DNA from: Sphingobacteriia bacterium
Lineage (GTDB): Bacteria > Bacteroidota > Bacteroidia > Chitinophagales > Chitinophagaceae
DNA length: 19,100 bases
Reading direction: 5' to 3'
NCBI GenBank assembly: GCA_004294465.1
Contig: REAV01000079.1
Coordinates: 1-19,100, forward strand
The notes under the pieces were generated by a model that saw only the letters and a program-made list of their open reading frames with translations, made no database searches and was not told the origin of the DNA. A program made the translations under genes and the position numbers. Each line of letters begins with the position of its first letter. Position 1 is the first letter of the stretch. Below, one piece after another: positions 7,017 through 18,540 of this stretch.

Positions 7017-8012
7017 TTACACTTTATGCGACAACAATAATTTGCACTCAGCCAATAGTTTTTGCTTGTTTATAGCTGCTGTGCCAACTTCTTCGCAAAC
7101 CAAACCGCCGGCAATATTGGCCATTTCCGCAGCCAATAACATATTACCAGTGCTTGCATATACCAAAGAAGCTACTGCAATAACTGTATCGCCAGCGCCA
7201 CTAACATCTGCAATATTTCGAATATGGGTTGGAATAATCGCCATTTCATCACCAGTCTGATAATAGACGCCTTTTTCAGATAAAGTAATAAATGAAATAA
7301 GGTGGTTTAACTCTTTTCTCAACGCATTGTGAATGGCGTTCAAACTTTCGCCATTTACTTGATCAATTAAAATATGAAGCCCTTCTTTTACTTCTTTTAA
7401 ATTAGGCTTAAATAATGTGACATTTTTATAAGCAAGAAAATTATTCCTCTTAGGATCAACTGCAGTAATTATTCTCTTTTCCAAACAAATTGCAGTAACA
7501 GCTTCAATTACTTTTTTAGTAAGTACCCCTTTATTGTAATCCTCAAAAATCAATACTTGAGGATTCTTGGCATCAATATAATTTAATATTGAACTGATTA
7601 GTTGGTCTTCTAACTCATTATCAATATCCGAAGTTATCTCCGCATCTAATCGCATCATTTGTTGATTACGACTCATTACACGCATTTTGTTGGTGGTTAA
7701 ACGTTTTGGAGATGATATTATACTGTCAACATCAATTCTATGTGCTTTCAACATAGAAAGCAATTGATCTCCATCTGCATCTTTACCAATTACTGAGATA
7801 ATAGCAGTTGATGCTCCAAGGGAAGCTGTATTTAAAGCAACATTAGCAGCTCCACCAACACGTAATTCTTTTTTATTTAATGCAACAATTGGAACAGGTG
7901 CTTCAGGAGAAATTCTATCTACCTGACCCCACCAATAAGTGTCTAACATAACATCGCCTACAATCAATACTGTTGATTTACTGAAGTCGGCAAATAATTG
8001 ATCAAAATTCAT
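7017..8012 (-). CDS. rfaE1: D-glycero-beta-D-manno-heptose-7-phosphate kinase, single-domain
   Basis: This PfkB/ribokinase-family kinase of 331 residues phosphorylates heptose-7-phosphate at C1 in the ADP-heptose pathway for lipopolysaccharide inner core or other glycans. Motifs seen are GDVMLDTYWWG at residues 19-29, DRISPEAPVP at 32-41, which is characteristic of RfaE/HldE kinase domains, RVGGAANVALN at 51-61, the NxxE-type segment FKPNLKEVKE at 201-210, and GAGDT at 272-276, where Asp275 is the catalytic base. It lacks the C-terminal cytidylyltransferase-like domain of the fused HldE protein of enteric bacteria, so a separate adenylyltransferase must exist elsewhere. Its start lies 4 bases after the permease stop, so the two are probably co-transcribed. 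The stop at 7017-7019 is followed by a gap before the asparaginase gene, with no strong terminator. Confidence 0.93.
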   Translation of the reverse strand: MNFDQLFADFSKSTVLIVGDVMLDTYWWGQVDRISPEAPVPIVALNKKELRVGGAANVALNTASLGASTAIISVIGKDADGDQLLSMLKAHRIDVDSIISSPKRLTTNKMRVMSRNQQMMRLDAEITSDIDNELEDQLISSILNYIDAKNPQVLIFEDYNKGVLTKKVIEAVTAICLEKRIITAVDPKRNNFLAYKNVTLFKPNLKEVKEGLHILIDQVNGESLNAIHNALRKELNHLISFITLSEKGVYYQTGDEMAIIPTHIRNIADVSGAGDTVIAVASLVYASTGNMLLAAEMANIAGGLVCEEVGTAAINKQKLLAECKLLLSHKV

Positions 8013-8016
8013 TCAC

Positions 8017-9453
8017 TTATTTTTTTGAATTACGAACGGCAATAAAATAGAGTGGTATACCAATTAAAGTAATGATAAGTCCAGGCCATGTAAATTCTGG
8101 TTTATAGACTATCAATAAAATACAAAAACTAATTCCCATAAGAATATAAATAATTGGAAGAACAGGATAACCAATGGCCTTATATGGCCTCTCCGCATTG
8201 GGCATTTTTTTTCTCAATATAAAAATTCCAATAATTGTCAACACATAAAAAATCACAACAATAAATGAAACCATATCAAGCAGATCACCATATTTACCAC
8301 TCAAGCAAAGCAAAGAAGCTACTACACATTGTGCCCATAAAGCCCATCCCGGAACTCCATTATTATTTAACACGCCTGCTTTTTTGAAAAACAATCCGTC
8401 TTGCGCCATGGTATAATAAACCCGGGCACCGGCAAGAATCAATCCATTATTGCATCCAAAAGTTGATATCATAATCATTGCAGCAATAACATATGTACCT
8501 ATTTCTCCGAAAATTACATTGGATGCTGCAACAGCTACCCTATCAGATTTTGCAAATGCTATTTCATTTAATGGTAGAACTCCAAGATACATGAAGTTAG
8601 CTGACACATAAATGATTGTTACAATCAATGTTCCAAGAAATAAACTTAATCCTATATTCTTTTGAGGATTTTTTATTTCGCCCGCAATAAAAGTTACATT
8701 ATTCCAAGCATCACTACTAAAAATAGAACCTACCATTGAAGCTGCAATTGCACCAACTGCAGCAGCACCTAATAATGGCATGATGATAGTTGCATCAAAA
8801 TTGAGATTGGAAGCTGCAGTGTTGGATAGTTTTTGCATTTGCCATGCATTGGACCAGTTGGCATTCCATACTTCCGATTTCAACATGATAAATCCAAAAA
8901 CGATCAAGCCAAATAATGACACTAGTTTAGTAACAGTAAAAGTTGTTTGAATAAGTTTACCACCTTTTACACCTTTGGTATTGATGAATGTTAAAAGAAT
9001 AACCAATAGTATAGAAACTATCTGAGCGTAATAAATATGTAAGCTGCCTATACTAAAAAGAATATTAGTTTCAGCTAATTCTAATGATGGAAAAAAATAA
9101 CCTGCGAATTTACAAAATGCAACACCCACAGCGGCTATAGTTCCTGTTTGAATAACAGCAAAAAAACTCCAGCCATATAAAAAACCAATGAGCGGATTGT
9201 ATGATTCTTTGAGATAAACATACTGGCCTCCAGCTTTGGGAAACATAGCACTTAATTCGCCATAACTCAAAGCAGCACTCAAAGTCATAAAACCAGTGAT
9301 TAACCAAACAACAATTAACCATCCGGCACTTCCTACATTTCGGGTAATGTCTGCACTAACAATAAAAATACCTGACCCAATCATACTCCCAGCAACAATC
9401 ATAGTTGCATCAAAAAGGCCGAGTGAGGGTTTAAATGAATGCGTTTTTTCCAT
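8017..9453 (-). CDS. Amino-acid permease of the APC superfamily
   Basis: This 478-residue inner-membrane transporter has about twelve hydrophobic segments and the APC hallmark GSMIGSGIF in the first one (residues 22-30), where the backbone of the unwound helix binds the amino group of the substrate. YGELSAMFPKAGGQYVYL near 64-81 is the conserved second-third helix loop of the LAT/SteT-like branch. That branch exchanges or imports neutral amino acids, but substrate and direction are not determined here. The start Met lies only nine residues before the first membrane-proximal motif, and no later Met would preserve the N-terminal region, so ATG 9453-9451 is favoured. This start codon directly follows the T-tract of a terminator-like hairpin, which leaves no room for a ribosome site. 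Heptose kinase rfaE1 follows 4 bases downstream. Confidence 0.92.
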   Translation of the reverse strand: MEKTHSFKPSLGLFDATMIVAGSMIGSGIFIVSADITRNVGSAGWLIVVWLITGFMTLSAALSYGELSAMFPKAGGQYVYLKESYNPLIGFLYGWSFFAVIQTGTIAAVGVAFCKFAGYFFPSLELAETNILFSIGSLHIYYAQIVSILLVILLTFINTKGVKGGKLIQTTFTVTKLVSLFGLIVFGFIMLKSEVWNANWSNAWQMQKLSNTAASNLNFDATIIMPLLGAAAVGAIAASMVGSIFSSDAWNNVTFIAGEIKNPQKNIGLSLFLGTLIVTIIYVSANFMYLGVLPLNEIAFAKSDRVAVAASNVIFGEIGTYVIAAMIMISTFGCNNGLILAGARVYYTMAQDGLFFKKAGVLNNNGVPGWALWAQCVVASLLCLSGKYGDLLDMVSFIVVIFYVLTIIGIFILRKKMPNAERPYKAIGYPVLPIIYILMGISFCILLIVYKPEFTWPGLIITLIGIPLYFIAVRNSKK

Positions 9454-9484
9454 AAAAAATTCCCGCTCTTTTGGGAGCGGGAAT
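9454..9484 (-). terminator. Intrinsic terminator after the OmpH-like gene, abutting the permease start
   Basis: There is a perfect 10-base-pair stem (9475-9484 with 9459-9468; ATTCCCGCTC against its complement) with a six-base loop. In the minus-strand reading direction it is followed by six T residues (9459-9454), and the very next base begins the permease ATG. The T-tract is on one side only, so it works for minus-strand transcription. It ends the OmpH-like transcript and may act as an attenuator for the permease. Confidence 0.88.
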
Positions 9485-9509
9485 GAAGATAATAAATATG
9501 ATTGATGAA

Positions 9510-10097
9510 TTATTGCTTCTTAGGATACAACTTATTCAATCCTTTTGTCAAATCTTCGGTGATATTATAGGTGCTGTCTTTTAAATACATAAATTCAGGT
9601 GCACTCGAAAATATGTAAGCATAGCCTTTGTCTTTATTATACTCTTTTAAAAAATCTTCAATTTTCTTCTTTACATCCTGCAATTTTTTGAAACTTTCGT
9701 CTTGCATTTCCTGAGCCATCATTTGCTCTTTACCCTGGTATGTTTTTTCCATTTGAACCAACTCCTGCTGCCTATTGGCTAATTCTGCTTGAGAAAGGCT
9801 CTGGGCAGACCTTTGAAGATCCTGGTATTTATTAGTGAAAATGGTTTTTAATTCATTTAACTGCCTGCTATTGGCTTGATCTTTAACTTGTAAAGCTGAT
9901 CTGATTTCTTTAAAATATTCAAAATTATTTTGAATAGAATCAGATTCAAAATAAGCAATTTTGAAATTACCAGCATTAGCTGCTTTTGAACCTCCTTCAA
10001 CAGCATTAGCCGATTTCTTTGGAGAGAACTGAAGATAAAACAATACTGCAACTGCCAAAGCGAGTACAATATTCATTCCAACTGCAACATTTTTCAT
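9510..10097 (-). CDS. OmpH/Skp-like membrane-anchored coiled-coil protein
   Basis: This 195-residue protein has an N-terminal hydrophobic segment (about residues 8-23) preceded by a Lys, which reads as a signal anchor or an uncleaved signal peptide and places the rest in the periplasm. After a low-complexity Ala/Gly/Ser linker (28-43), a short FKIAYFESDSI strand at 45-55 corresponds to the start of the Skp body. A long, charged, Gln/Lys/Glu-rich helical region follows (about 60-155), probably the coiled-coil tentacle arms. A C-terminal beta part (YAYIFSSAPEFMYL, 159-172) closes the fold. Skp-type chaperones bind unfolded outer-membrane proteins; anchored paralogues are common in Bacteroidota and their clients are mostly unknown. 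It sits between the rpoC terminator and its own terminator, so it is probably a single-gene transcript. I see no clear promoter box. Confidence 0.82.
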   Translation of the reverse strand: MKNVAVGMNIVLALAVAVLFYLQFSPKKSANAVEGGSKAANAGNFKIAYFESDSIQNNFEYFKEIRSALQVKDQANSRQLNELKTIFTNKYQDLQRSAQSLSQAELANRQQELVQMEKTYQGKEQMMAQEMQDESFKKLQDVKKKIEDFLKEYNKDKGYAYIFSSAPEFMYLKDSTYNITEDLTKGLNKLYPKKQ

Positions 10098-10126
10098 TAT
10101 ACTATTTTTATGAATGGTTATTTAGT

Positions 10127-10157
10127 AAAAAAGTAGGAAGCTAAGCTTCCTACTTTT
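10127..10157 (-). terminator. Intrinsic terminator of the rpoBC transcript
   Basis: A 13-base-pair perfect stem (10145-10157 with 10129-10141; core GTAGGAAGC/GCTTCCTAC) has a three-base loop. In the minus-strand direction its 3' arm merges into six T residues (10132-10127). It lies 23 bases after the rpoC stop codon. The other arm also ends in four T residues when read on the plus strand, so weak bidirectional action is possible, though no plus-strand gene is nearby. Confidence 0.92.
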
Positions 10158-10179
10158 AATATTGATTTAACTAGATCAA

Positions 10180-13100
10180 CTACTCTTCATCATCAAAGCT
10201 CATTGCTTCTTTGGTAGTAGCCAATACTTCATATTCTTCTTTACTTCCTACGATCATGTTCTCAAATTCTTTTTGACCAGAACCTGCAGGAATTAAATGT
10301 CCGGTAATTACATTTTCTTTCAAACCTAACATTGCATCTGTCTTACCCTGAATTGCAGCTTGACTCAATACTTTGGTTGTTTCTTGGAATGAAGCAGCTG
10401 AAATCCAGCTTTGTACACCCAATGAAGCTTTTGTAATACCTAATAAAACTGGAGTTGCTGTAGCTGGTTTTGCATCTCTAACTTCAACCAATTGTTTATC
10501 ACTTCTACGTAGGATAGAATTTTCTTCTCTCAAATCACGTAAAGTAATAATCATACCTGGCTTCATCTTAGCACTTTCACCACCATTGGTAACTACTTTC
10601 TTATCATAGATTCTGTCGTTCTCTTCAATAAAGTCGAAGCGATCTTCTAAATCTTCTTCTAAGAATTTAGTATCTCCTGCATCTACTATCTCCACTTTCT
10701 TCATCATTTGGCGAACGATTACTTCAACGTGCTTATCATTGATTCGCACACCTTGTAATCTATACACTTCCTGAATCTCATTCACCACATATTCTTGAAC
10801 TGCGAATGGTCCTTTGATAGTTAAGATATCTGCAGGTGCAATCTGACCATCAGACATTGGAGTTCCCGCTTTTACAAAATCTCCATCCTGAACAAGAATC
10901 TGACGAGTTAGAGGTACCAAATATTTCTTAATCAAACCGTCGCGTGATTCAACAATAATCTCGCGATTACCTCTTTTCACGTTACCGAAGGATACAACAC
11001 CATCAATTTCGCAAACAATCGCAGGGTTACCTGGATTACGTGCTTCAAAAAGTTCAGTTACACGTGGAAGACCTCCAGTGATATCTCTCAACTTACCTAG
11101 CACACGAGGAATTTTTACCAATACCTGGCCTGCTTTAACATCATCACCTTCTTCAACTCCAATATGTGATCCTACTGGTAAGTTATATTGCTTGATGTCT
11201 TTTCCTTCAACAATAATTGTTGGGATTTTGGTTTTATCTTTTGTTTCGATAACAACTTTTTCGCGGTGACCAGTTTGTTCATCGGCCTCATCACGGTAAG
11301 TAATACCATCCAAAATATTTTCGAACTTAATGGTACCATTGGTTTCAGCAACAATTACGTTGTTGAATGGATCCCATGTACAAATAACATCTCCTTTTTT
11401 AACTTGAGCACCATCTTTTACATTCAATGTTGCACCATATGGTACGTTATTGGTAATCATCAATCGGTCGTTCTTCACGTCCATGATTCTTACTTCACCT
11501 GTACGACCAATAACCAGTTTGGTTTTTGCGCCTTCATTATTCAATGCATCAACAGTTCTCAAACCATCAAACTGAATAGTACCATCAAATTTAGCATTCA
11601 ATGTAGATTCAATATTTGAAGAGCCTGCAACACCACCCACGTGGAATGTACGCAATGTCAACTGAGTACCAGGCTCACCAATTGATTGAGCTGCGATGAT
11701 ACCTACAGCATCACCTCTTTGAGCAAGATATCCAGTAGCTAAGTTTTTACCATAACATTTCACACAAACACCACGCTTACTTTCGCAAGTAAGTACAGAA
11801 CGAATTTCAACTGTTTCGATACCAACTTCTTCAATATATTTAGCAATATCAGAAGAGATCTCTTCTCCAGCTACAATAATCAATTCTTCAGTGATCGGAT
11901 GATAAACATTATGCAATGAAGTTCTTCCTTCAATTCTATCTGCTAATGGTTCAATAACGTCTTCATTGTCTTTTAATGCAGTAGTTGCATTACCACGAAG
12001 GGTTCCGCAATCTTCTTCAGAAATTACAACGTCTTGAGATACATCCACCAAACGACGAGTTAAGTAACCGGCATCAGCTGTTTTCAAGGCTGTATCGGCC
12101 AAACCTTTACGAGCACCGTGGGTAGAGATAAAGTAATCCAATACATTCAGTCCACCTTTAAAGTTAGACAAGATCGGATTTTCAATTACTTCAGATCCAG
12201 AGCTACCACTCTTACGAGGTTTAGCCATCAATCCACGAATTCCTACCAACTGTTTTACCTGAGTTTTACTACCACGGGCACCAGAATCCAACATCATGAA
12301 TACAGAGTTGAAACCTTGTTTGTCGATAGTCATTTCACGAATCAATGATTCAGTGATTTTCATATCCACTCGACCCCATATATCAATAACTTGGTTATAA
12401 CGCTCGTTATTGGTAATTAATCCCATATTATAGTTTTCCCAAACTTCTTCTACCTCTACTTTAGCACTATCCAATAATTGATTCCTGATTTCAGGAACAA
12501 TCAAATCGTTAACACTAAATGATAAACCACCACGGAATGCCATACGGAATCCAAGTGTTTTAATCTCATCCAGGAATTTAGCCGTTTTAGGAACATCAGT
12601 GATTTTAATAATATCTCCGATGATTTCTCTCAAACTTTTCTTAGTAAGCAATGCATTTACAAAACCTACTTCTGCTGGAACGTGTTGATTAAACAATACT
12701 CTACCAACAGTAGTTTCAATTAACTTCTTAGATAAAACACCTTTCTCACGAACGGTTGTTTTTACTTTGATATTGGCATGCAAATCAACAACACCTTCAT
12801 TGTATGCAATGATTACTTCATCCATACTATAGAAAGACATACCCTGACCCTTGATGGTTTCAGTTTCGTTGGTCTTCTTTCCTTTAGTAATATAATACAA
12901 TCCCAATACCATGTCCTGAGAAGGAAGGGTGATAGGAGTACCATTTTGTGGATTCAAAATATTGTGAGAAGAAAGCATCAATAGTTGAGCTTCTAATACA
13001 GCAGCATTGCTCAACGGTACGTGTACCGCCATTTGGTCACCATCAAAATCCGCATTGAATGAAGATGTTACCAAAGGGTGTAATTGTATCGCTTTACCTT

Positions 13101-14463
13101 CTACTAATTTAGGTTGGAAAGCCTGAATAGATAAACGGTGCAATGTTGGGGCACGGTTTAATAATACCGGGTGACCCTTTAAAATATTCTCCAAAATATC
13201 CCAAATAACAGCTTCTTTACGATCTACTAATTTCTTAGCCGACTTCACTGTTTTTACAATACCTCTTTCAATTAATTTTCTAATAACAAATGGCTTAAAC
13301 AATTCAGCAGCCATATCTTTAGGCAATCCACACTCATGAATTTTCAACTCAGGTCCTACAACAATTACAGAACGACCAGAATAATCCACACGCTTACCTA
13401 ATAAGTTCTGACGGAAACGACCTTGCTTACCTTTCAATACATCAGATAAAGATTTTAACGCTCTTCCACCTTCTGCTTTTACAGCATTAGATTTACGAGA
13501 GTTATCAAATAAGCTGTCGATCGCTTCTTGTAACATCCTTTTCTCATTACGCAAGATTACTTCTGGCGCTTTGATTTCTAACAAACGCTTTAAACGGTTG
13601 TTACGAATAATTACACGACGATATAAATCATTCAAATCAGAAGAGGCAAAACGGCCACCATCCAATGGAACCAATGGACGTAATTCTGGAGGAATAACTG
13701 GAATGTATTGCATTACCATCCACTCAGGCTGGTTGGTAATTCTTGTGCTTGCATCACGGAAAGATTCTACTACGCTCAAACGCTTTAAAGCATCTGCTTT
13801 ACGTTGTTGAGAAGTTTCAGTTGCTGCTGCATTACGCAAAGAAAAACTCAATTCATCTAAGTCAATTCTTTCCAACAACCCATGAACCGCTTCAGCACCC
13901 ATTTTGGCGATGAATTTATTCGGATCTTCATCAGATAGATGTTGATTGTCTTTTGGAATATTGTCTAAAATATCTAAGTATTCTTCTTCGGTTAACAAAT
14001 CACCCATTCCTAGGTTTTCTTTGATACCGCCTTGCAAAACAACATAACGCTCATAGTAAATGATCGTTTCCAATTTCTTGGAACTCATACCTAAGAGATA
14101 ACCAATTTTATTAGGTAAGCTCTTGAAGTACCAGATGTGAACAACAGGAACTACTAATTTGATATGTCCCATGCGCTCACGACGAACTTTCTTTTCAGTC
14201 ACTTCAACACCGCAACGGTCACATACAATTCCTTTATATCGGATACGCTTATACTTTCCACAAGCACACTCATAATCCTTTACTGGTCCAAAAATTCTTT
14301 CGCAGAACAAGCCATCACGTTCAGGCTTGTAGGTACGATAGTTAATGGTTTCAGGTTTTAATACTTCACCAAAACTTCTTTCTAAAATACTATCTGGCGA
14401 CGCCAAACTAATAGTGATTTGCGAAAAAGTAGGTCTTTGTTTGTTTTCTCTTTTGATTGCCAT
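10180..14463 (-). CDS. rpoC: DNA-directed RNA polymerase subunit beta'
   Basis: This is the 1427-residue largest subunit of RNA polymerase. With the beta subunit it forms the active-site cleft. Landmarks, numbered from Met at 14463, are the N-terminal zinc site with Cys66, Cys68, Cys81 and Cys84, and the catalytic NADFDGD at 470-476, whose three aspartates hold the magnesium ion. The bridge/trigger region around the [15 protein letters not shown] segment follows, with a second cysteine cluster ([15 protein letters not shown]) just before it. An in-frame ATG at 14511 would add 16 residues not typical of the family and overlap the rpoB end by 20 bases. Met at 14463, beginning [11 protein letters not shown], matches usual RpoC N-termini, so I use it. 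It starts 28 bases after the rpoB stop and is surely co-transcribed with it. Length and motifs are normal and nothing is broken. Confidence 0.98.
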   Translation of the reverse strand: MAIKRENKQRPTFSQITISLASPDSILERSFGEVLKPETINYRTYKPERDGLFCERIFGPVKDYECACGKYKRIRYKGIVCDRCGVEVTEKKVRRERMGHIKLVVPVVHIWYFKSLPNKIGYLLGMSSKKLETIIYYERYVVLQGGIKENLGMGDLLTEEEYLDILDNIPKDNQHLSDEDPNKFIAKMGAEAVHGLLERIDLDELSFSLRNAAATETSQQRKADALKRLSVVESFRDASTRITNQPEWMVMQYIPVIPPELRPLVPLDGGRFASSDLNDLYRRVIIRNNRLKRLLEIKAPEVILRNEKRMLQEAIDSLFDNSRKSNAVKAEGGRALKSLSDVLKGKQGRFRQNLLGKRVDYSGRSVIVVGPELKIHECGLPKDMAAELFKPFVIRKLIERGIVKTVKSAKKLVDRKEAVIWDILENILKGHPVLLNRAPTLHRLSIQAFQPKLVEGKAIQLHPLVTSSFNADFDGDQMAVHVPLSNAAVLEAQLLMLSSHNILNPQNGTPITLPSQDMVLGLYYITKGKKTNETETIKGQGMSFYSMDEVIIAYNEGVVDLHANIKVKTTVREKGVLSKKLIETTVGRVLFNQHVPAEVGFVNALLTKKSLREIIGDIIKITDVPKTAKFLDEIKTLGFRMAFRGGLSFSVNDLIVPEIRNQLLDSAKVEVEEVWENYNMGLITNNERYNQVIDIWGRVDMKITESLIREMTIDKQGFNSVFMMLDSGARGSKTQVKQLVGIRGLMAKPRKSGSSGSEVIENPILSNFKGGLNVLDYFISTHGARKGLADTALKTADAGYLTRRLVDVSQDVVISEEDCGTLRGNATTALKDNEDVIEPLADRIEGRTSLHNVYHPITEELIIVAGEEISSDIAKYIEEVGIETVEIRSVLTCESKRGVCVKCYGKNLATGYLAQRGDAVGIIAAQSIGEPGTQLTLRTFHVGGVAGSSNIESTLNAKFDGTIQFDGLRTVDALNNEGAKTKLVIGRTGEVRIMDVKNDRLMITNNVPYGATLNVKDGAQVKKGDVICTWDPFNNVIVAETNGTIKFENILDGITYRDEADEQTGHREKVVIETKDKTKIPTIIVEGKDIKQYNLPVGSHIGVEEGDDVKAGQVLVKIPRVLGKLRDITGGLPRVTELFEARNPGNPAIVCEIDGVVSFGNVKRGNREIIVESRDGLIKKYLVPLTRQILVQDGDFVKAGTPMSDGQIAPADILTIKGPFAVQEYVVNEIQEVYRLQGVRINDKHVEVIVRQMMKKVEIVDAGDTKFLEEDLEDRFDFIEENDRIYDKKVVTNGGESAKMKPGMIITLRDLREENSILRRSDKQLVEVRDAKPATATPVLLGITKASLGVQSWISAASFQETTKVLSQAAIQGKTDAMLGLKENVITGHLIPAGSGQKEFENMIVGSKEEYEVLATTKEAMSFDDEE

Positions 14464-14491
14464 ATCGATGTTGAGAATTTGAATTGATTTA

Positions 14492-17400
14492 TTAATCGAA
14501 CTTAAGATCAAGTCCTAAGCCTCTTAGTTCATGTACCAATACGTTGAATGATTCAGGTACTCCTGCTTTTGGAATATTATCACCTTTAACGATTGCCTCA
14601 TAGGTTTTTGCACGACCGATGATATCATCCGATTTAAGGGTTAATAATTCTTGCAAGATATTTGCTGCACCATACGCTTCCAATGCCCACACTTCCATCT
14701 CACCGAAACGCTGACCACCAAACTGAGCTTTACCTCCCAACGGTTGTTGAGTAATTAAGCTGTACGGTCCGATTGAACGGGCGTGCATCTTATCATCAAC
14801 CATGTGGTGTAACTTGATCATATAGATAACACCTACTGTTGCTTTCTGGTGGAAACGTTCTCCTGTTTCTCCATCATATAAGTATGTGTGACCATTTCTT
14901 GGAATACCAGCATCCTTACAATATTGTTCGATCTGATCGGTAGAAGCACCATCAAAGATTGGAGTTGCAAAACGTAATCCTAATCGTTTACCAGTCCATC
15001 CTAAAATGGTTTCGTAAATCTGACCAAGGTTCATACGAGAAGGTACACCCAATGGATTCAATACAATGTCTACCGGAGTACCATCTTCCATAAATGGCAT
15101 GTCTTCTGCACGAACAATTTTTGCAACAATACCTTTGTTACCATGGCGTCCTGCCATCTTATCTCCTACTTTCAACTTACGCTTAACAGCTAAGTATACT
15201 TTTGCTAATTTCAATACACCTGCAGGCAATTCATCACCAATAGAGATATTGAATTTTTCACGCTTGTATCTACCTAACTCTTCGTTAAACTTAATGCTGT
15301 AGTTGTGTAACAAAGTGTTGATCTGGTCATCAGTTTTTGCATCACCAGTCCAACCCAATGGATTAACATTCTGGTAATCGATTGTTGCTAAATTCTTTTG
15401 ATTGAATTTGGCACCCTTACCAATTAACATTTCTCCAAAGTTGTTACTTACACCAGTAGAAGCTTTGTCTTTCAATAGCGTCTGAAGCTTATCCAGCAAC
15501 AATTCTTTGATAGACTCTACATTTTGCTGATGCACTTTTTCCACTTTTTCTAACAAAGCTTTTTCACGGATTTTTCCGTTCTTATCTTTCTTAGCGCGTT
15601 GGAATAATTTTTTATCGATTACAACACCTTCAGTTCCGTTAGGAGCTTTCAAAGAAGCATCTTTTGCATCACCTGCTTTGTCTCCAAAGATGGCACGCAA
15701 TAATTTTTCTTCTGGAGTTGGATCAGATTCTCCTTTTGGAGTAATCTTTCCGATTAAGATATCACCTTCTTTGATAGTTGCACCAATTCTGATGATTCCG
15801 TTTTCGTCCAAATCTTTTGTAGCTTCTTCTGAAACGTTTGGTATATCTGGAGTTAATTCTTCTTCACCTAATTTGGTGTCGCGAACTTCCAATTCATATT
15901 CATCAATGTGTACAGAAGTAAATAAATCTTCACGTACCACTTTTTCGCTGATTACGATAGCATCTTCAAAGTTGTATCCTTTCCAAGGCATGAATGCAAC
16001 TTGTAGGTTACGACCTAATGCTAGTTCACCATCTTTTGTAGCATATCCTTCAGTTAAGAAATCACCTTTCTTCACTTTCTGGCCCTTCTTTACAGCAGGG
16101 TTAAGATTGATACAGGTTGCCTGGTTTGTTTTGATGAATTTAGTAAGCTTGTACACTTGTAAATCATCATTGAAACTTACCAAACGATCTAGGTCATTTC
16201 TATCGTAACGAACATGTATTTCATTAGCATCAACAAATTCAACAATACCATTACCATCTGCATGAATTTGAATACGTGCATCACGTGCAGCTTTTCCTTC
16301 CAATCCTGTACCAACAATTGGTACTTCAGGAACGATTAACGGAACAGCCTGACGTTGCATGTTAGATCCCATCAAAGCACGGTTGGCATCATCATGTTCT
16401 AAGAATGGAATTAGAGAAGCACTCAATCCAACAATCTGGTTAGGAGCAACGTCCATGTATTCCACTTCTTCTTTATCTAAGATTGGGAAATCGCCAGTCT
16501 GACGAGATACCACTTTATCTTCTGCAAATTGTCCTTTATCATTCAACGGAGAATTACTCTGGGCAATTTTAGCTGAATCTTCTTCTTCTGCACTCAAGAA
16601 AGTCAATTCTTTCATGTCTACTTTACCATCAATTACTTTACGGTATGGAGTTTCAATGAAACCCATATCATTGATCGCAGCGTGAACACAAAGTGTAGAG
16701 ATCAAACCAATGTTTGGTCCTTCCGGAGTTTCAATAGTACATAAACGACCGTAGTGAGAATAGTGTACGTCACGTACTTCAAATCCTGCACGCTCTCTAC
16801 TCAAACCTCCTGGTCCTAATGCGGAGATACGACGCTTATGCGTGATCTCACTTAAAGGATTGGTTTGGTCTAAGAATTGAGACAATTGAGATGTACCAAA
16901 GAATGAATTGATCACAGAACTCAAGGTTCTTGCATTGATCAGATCAACTGGAGTAAATACTTCATTGTCACGAACGTTCATACGCTCTCTGATGGTACGG
17001 GCCATACGAGCCAAACCAACACCGAACTGAGCATATAATTGCTCACCTACGGTACGCACACGACGATTGCTCAAATGATCAATATCATCAATCTCTGCTT
17101 TTGCATTGGTTAAACGCACCAAGTATTTGATGATTTCAATGATATCCTGTTTGGTCAATACCTTTTTGGTTAAAGGATATTCAAGACCTAGTTTTCTGTT
17201 GATCTTATAACGACCAACTTCTCCTAAATCATAACGCTTATCACTGAAGAATAATTTATCAATAATACCACGAGCAGTTTCATTATCTGGGGCATCAGCT
17301 CCACGCAATTGGCGATAGATATGCTGAACCGCTTCTAGTTCACTGTTTGAAGTATCTTTATTTAATGTATTGTAGATGATGGCATAATCTCCACCAACGT

Positions 17401-18295
17401 CTTCTTTTTGAATGAATACGCTCTTCACTTCCATTTCAATAATGGTAGCAATGGCTTCTTCATCTAAAACAGTGTCGCGCTCCATCACAATTTCATTACG
17501 CTCAATGCTCACCACTTCACCAGTATCTTCATCCACAAAATCTTCTACCCATGTTCTTAAAACACGAGCAGCCAATTTGCGGCCAACCTGGTTAGCCAAT
17601 GATTTTTTATCGGCTTTAACTTCATCAGCCATTCCGAATAATTCCAGAATGTCTTTATCAGTTTCAAAACCAATAGAACGCAACAAGGTTGTTACCGGGA
17701 ATTTCTTCTTACGGTCGATGTAAGCATACATCACATTGTTGATATCAGTAGCAAATTCCATCCATGCTCCTTTGAAAGGAATTACACGGGCAGAATAGAT
17801 CTTGGTACCATTCGGGTGAACAGACTGACCAAAGAATACACCTGGAGAACGGTGAAGCTGGGATACTACTACCCTCTCAGCACCATTAATCACAAATGTA
17901 CCACGTGGAGTCATGTAAGGAATATTTCCTAAGAAAACGTCCTGTACGATGGTTTGGAAATCTACGTGCTCTTCATCGTTACAACTTAAACGCAGCTTAG
18001 CTTTTAAAGGCACTGCATAAGTTAAACCACGTTCCATACACTCATCAATAGTGTAGCGTGGCGGATCGATGAAATAGTCCAAGAATTCTAGTACAAAGAT
18101 GTTGCGCGTGTCTGTAATAGGAAAGTTTTCCTTAAACACACGAAACAACCCTTCAACATTACGTTTGTCGGGCGTAGTCTCTAACTGAAAAAACTCTTGA
18201 AAAGATTCTAACTGGATGTCGAGTAGGTCAGGGGCATCAGCCAAATGTTTAGTTTTACCGAAGCCGACCCTGTTGTTCAATGTAGTTGTAGACAT
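14492..18295 (-). CDS. rpoB: DNA-directed RNA polymerase subunit beta
   Basis: This 1267-residue subunit forms the other jaw of the polymerase and holds the rifampicin pocket. The rifampicin region is complete: [16 protein letters not shown] at 469-484, then [19 protein letters not shown] at 486-504. Residues equivalent to E. coli Ser512, Asp516, His526 and Ser531 are Ser472, Asp476, His486 and Ser491, the drug-sensitive type. The [11 protein letters not shown] motif follows near 521-531, and [12 protein letters not shown] lies in the C-terminal part, as in all RpoB. The ATG at 18295-18293 gives an N-terminus ([14 protein letters not shown]) with no alternative needed. It follows rplL across a 298-base gap containing a terminator and a possible promoter. 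The 3' end reads [12 protein letters not shown], the standard C-terminal tail. Confidence 0.98.
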   Translation of the reverse strand: MSTTTLNNRVGFGKTKHLADAPDLLDIQLESFQEFFQLETTPDKRNVEGLFRVFKENFPITDTRNIFVLEFLDYFIDPPRYTIDECMERGLTYAVPLKAKLRLSCNDEEHVDFQTIVQDVFLGNIPYMTPRGTFVINGAERVVVSQLHRSPGVFFGQSVHPNGTKIYSARVIPFKGAWMEFATDINNVMYAYIDRKKKFPVTTLLRSIGFETDKDILELFGMADEVKADKKSLANQVGRKLAARVLRTWVEDFVDEDTGEVVSIERNEIVMERDTVLDEEAIATIIEMEVKSVFIQKEDVGGDYAIIYNTLNKDTSNSELEAVQHIYRQLRGADAPDNETARGIIDKLFFSDKRYDLGEVGRYKINRKLGLEYPLTKKVLTKQDIIEIIKYLVRLTNAKAEIDDIDHLSNRRVRTVGEQLYAQFGVGLARMARTIRERMNVRDNEVFTPVDLINARTLSSVINSFFGTSQLSQFLDQTNPLSEITHKRRISALGPGGLSRERAGFEVRDVHYSHYGRLCTIETPEGPNIGLISTLCVHAAINDMGFIETPYRKVIDGKVDMKELTFLSAEEEDSAKIAQSNSPLNDKGQFAEDKVVSRQTGDFPILDKEEVEYMDVAPNQIVGLSASLIPFLEHDDANRALMGSNMQRQAVPLIVPEVPIVGTGLEGKAARDARIQIHADGNGIVEFVDANEIHVRYDRNDLDRLVSFNDDLQVYKLTKFIKTNQATCINLNPAVKKGQKVKKGDFLTEGYATKDGELALGRNLQVAFMPWKGYNFEDAIVISEKVVREDLFTSVHIDEYELEVRDTKLGEEELTPDIPNVSEEATKDLDENGIIRIGATIKEGDILIGKITPKGESDPTPEEKLLRAIFGDKAGDAKDASLKAPNGTEGVVIDKKLFQRAKKDKNGKIREKALLEKVEKVHQQNVESIKELLLDKLQTLLKDKASTGVSNNFGEMLIGKGAKFNQKNLATIDYQNVNPLGWTGDAKTDDQINTLLHNYSIKFNEELGRYKREKFNISIGDELPAGVLKLAKVYLAVKRKLKVGDKMAGRHGNKGIVAKIVRAEDMPFMEDGTPVDIVLNPLGVPSRMNLGQIYETILGWTGKRLGLRFATPIFDGASTDQIEQYCKDAGIPRNGHTYLYDGETGERFHQKATVGVIYMIKLHHMVDDKMHARSIGPYSLITQQPLGGKAQFGGQRFGEMEVWALEAYGAANILQELLTLKSDDIIGRAKTYEAIVKGDNIPKAGVPESFNVLVHELRGLGLDLKFD

Positions 18296-18433
18296 ATTAA
18301 TGTAAAACCGGTTTTGATACGATAAAATATTGGGGAGAACTGTTTCATTCTCTTAACGTACAATCGGCGCATTCATCATTCAAATGCAATGATAAAAATG
18401 TCCACCCGCTAAAAAGCCCAAAATTAAGGATGG

Positions 18434-18463
18434 CGAAGTTAAGGAATGTATTAGAATCGCAAA
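18434..18463 (-). promoter_or_regulatory. Candidate Bacteroidota-type promoter for rpoBC
   Basis: On the minus strand TTTG (18463-18460) is followed after 18 bases by TAACTTCG (18441-18434), resembling the -33 TTTG and -7 TAnnTTTG elements, with one mismatch in the -7 box. It lies downstream of the rplL terminator and about 140 bases before the rpoB start, so it would give rpoBC its own promoter. The rest of the 298-base gap 18296-18593 is AT-rich leader with the rplL terminator at its far end; I see no other gene or known riboregulator. Confidence 0.42.
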
Positions 18464-18476
18464 AACAAATTTTGCG
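18458..18476. repeat. Short inverted repeat overlapping the -33 region of the candidate rpoB promoter
   Basis: CGCAAAA (18458-18464) and TTTTGCG (18470-18476) are exact inverted copies with a five-base spacer. The repeat overlaps the TTTG of the putative -33 element, a position where an operator could act. It could also be chance in AT-rich DNA, and no regulator is known to me for this site. Confidence 0.4.
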
Positions 18477-18540
18477 CCAAACTGCATTTTGGGGATAAAT
18501 CTTTGCTAAAAAAGCCGATTTAAGCCAAAAAAATGTGAAA

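Noticed and set aside
14464..14511. A 16-residue N-terminal extension of RpoC from ATG 14511
   Set aside because: It overlaps the end of rpoB and adds a segment not typical of RpoC. The start at 14463 (MAIKRENK) matches the family.
15678..16208. A 176-codon open frame on the plus strand inside rpoB, and a 143-codon one at 11188-11619 inside rpoC
   Set aside because: Both lie antisense to highly conserved coding sequence, have Ser/Thr/Phe/Asn-rich composition typical of reversed codons, and show no recognisable domain or start signal.
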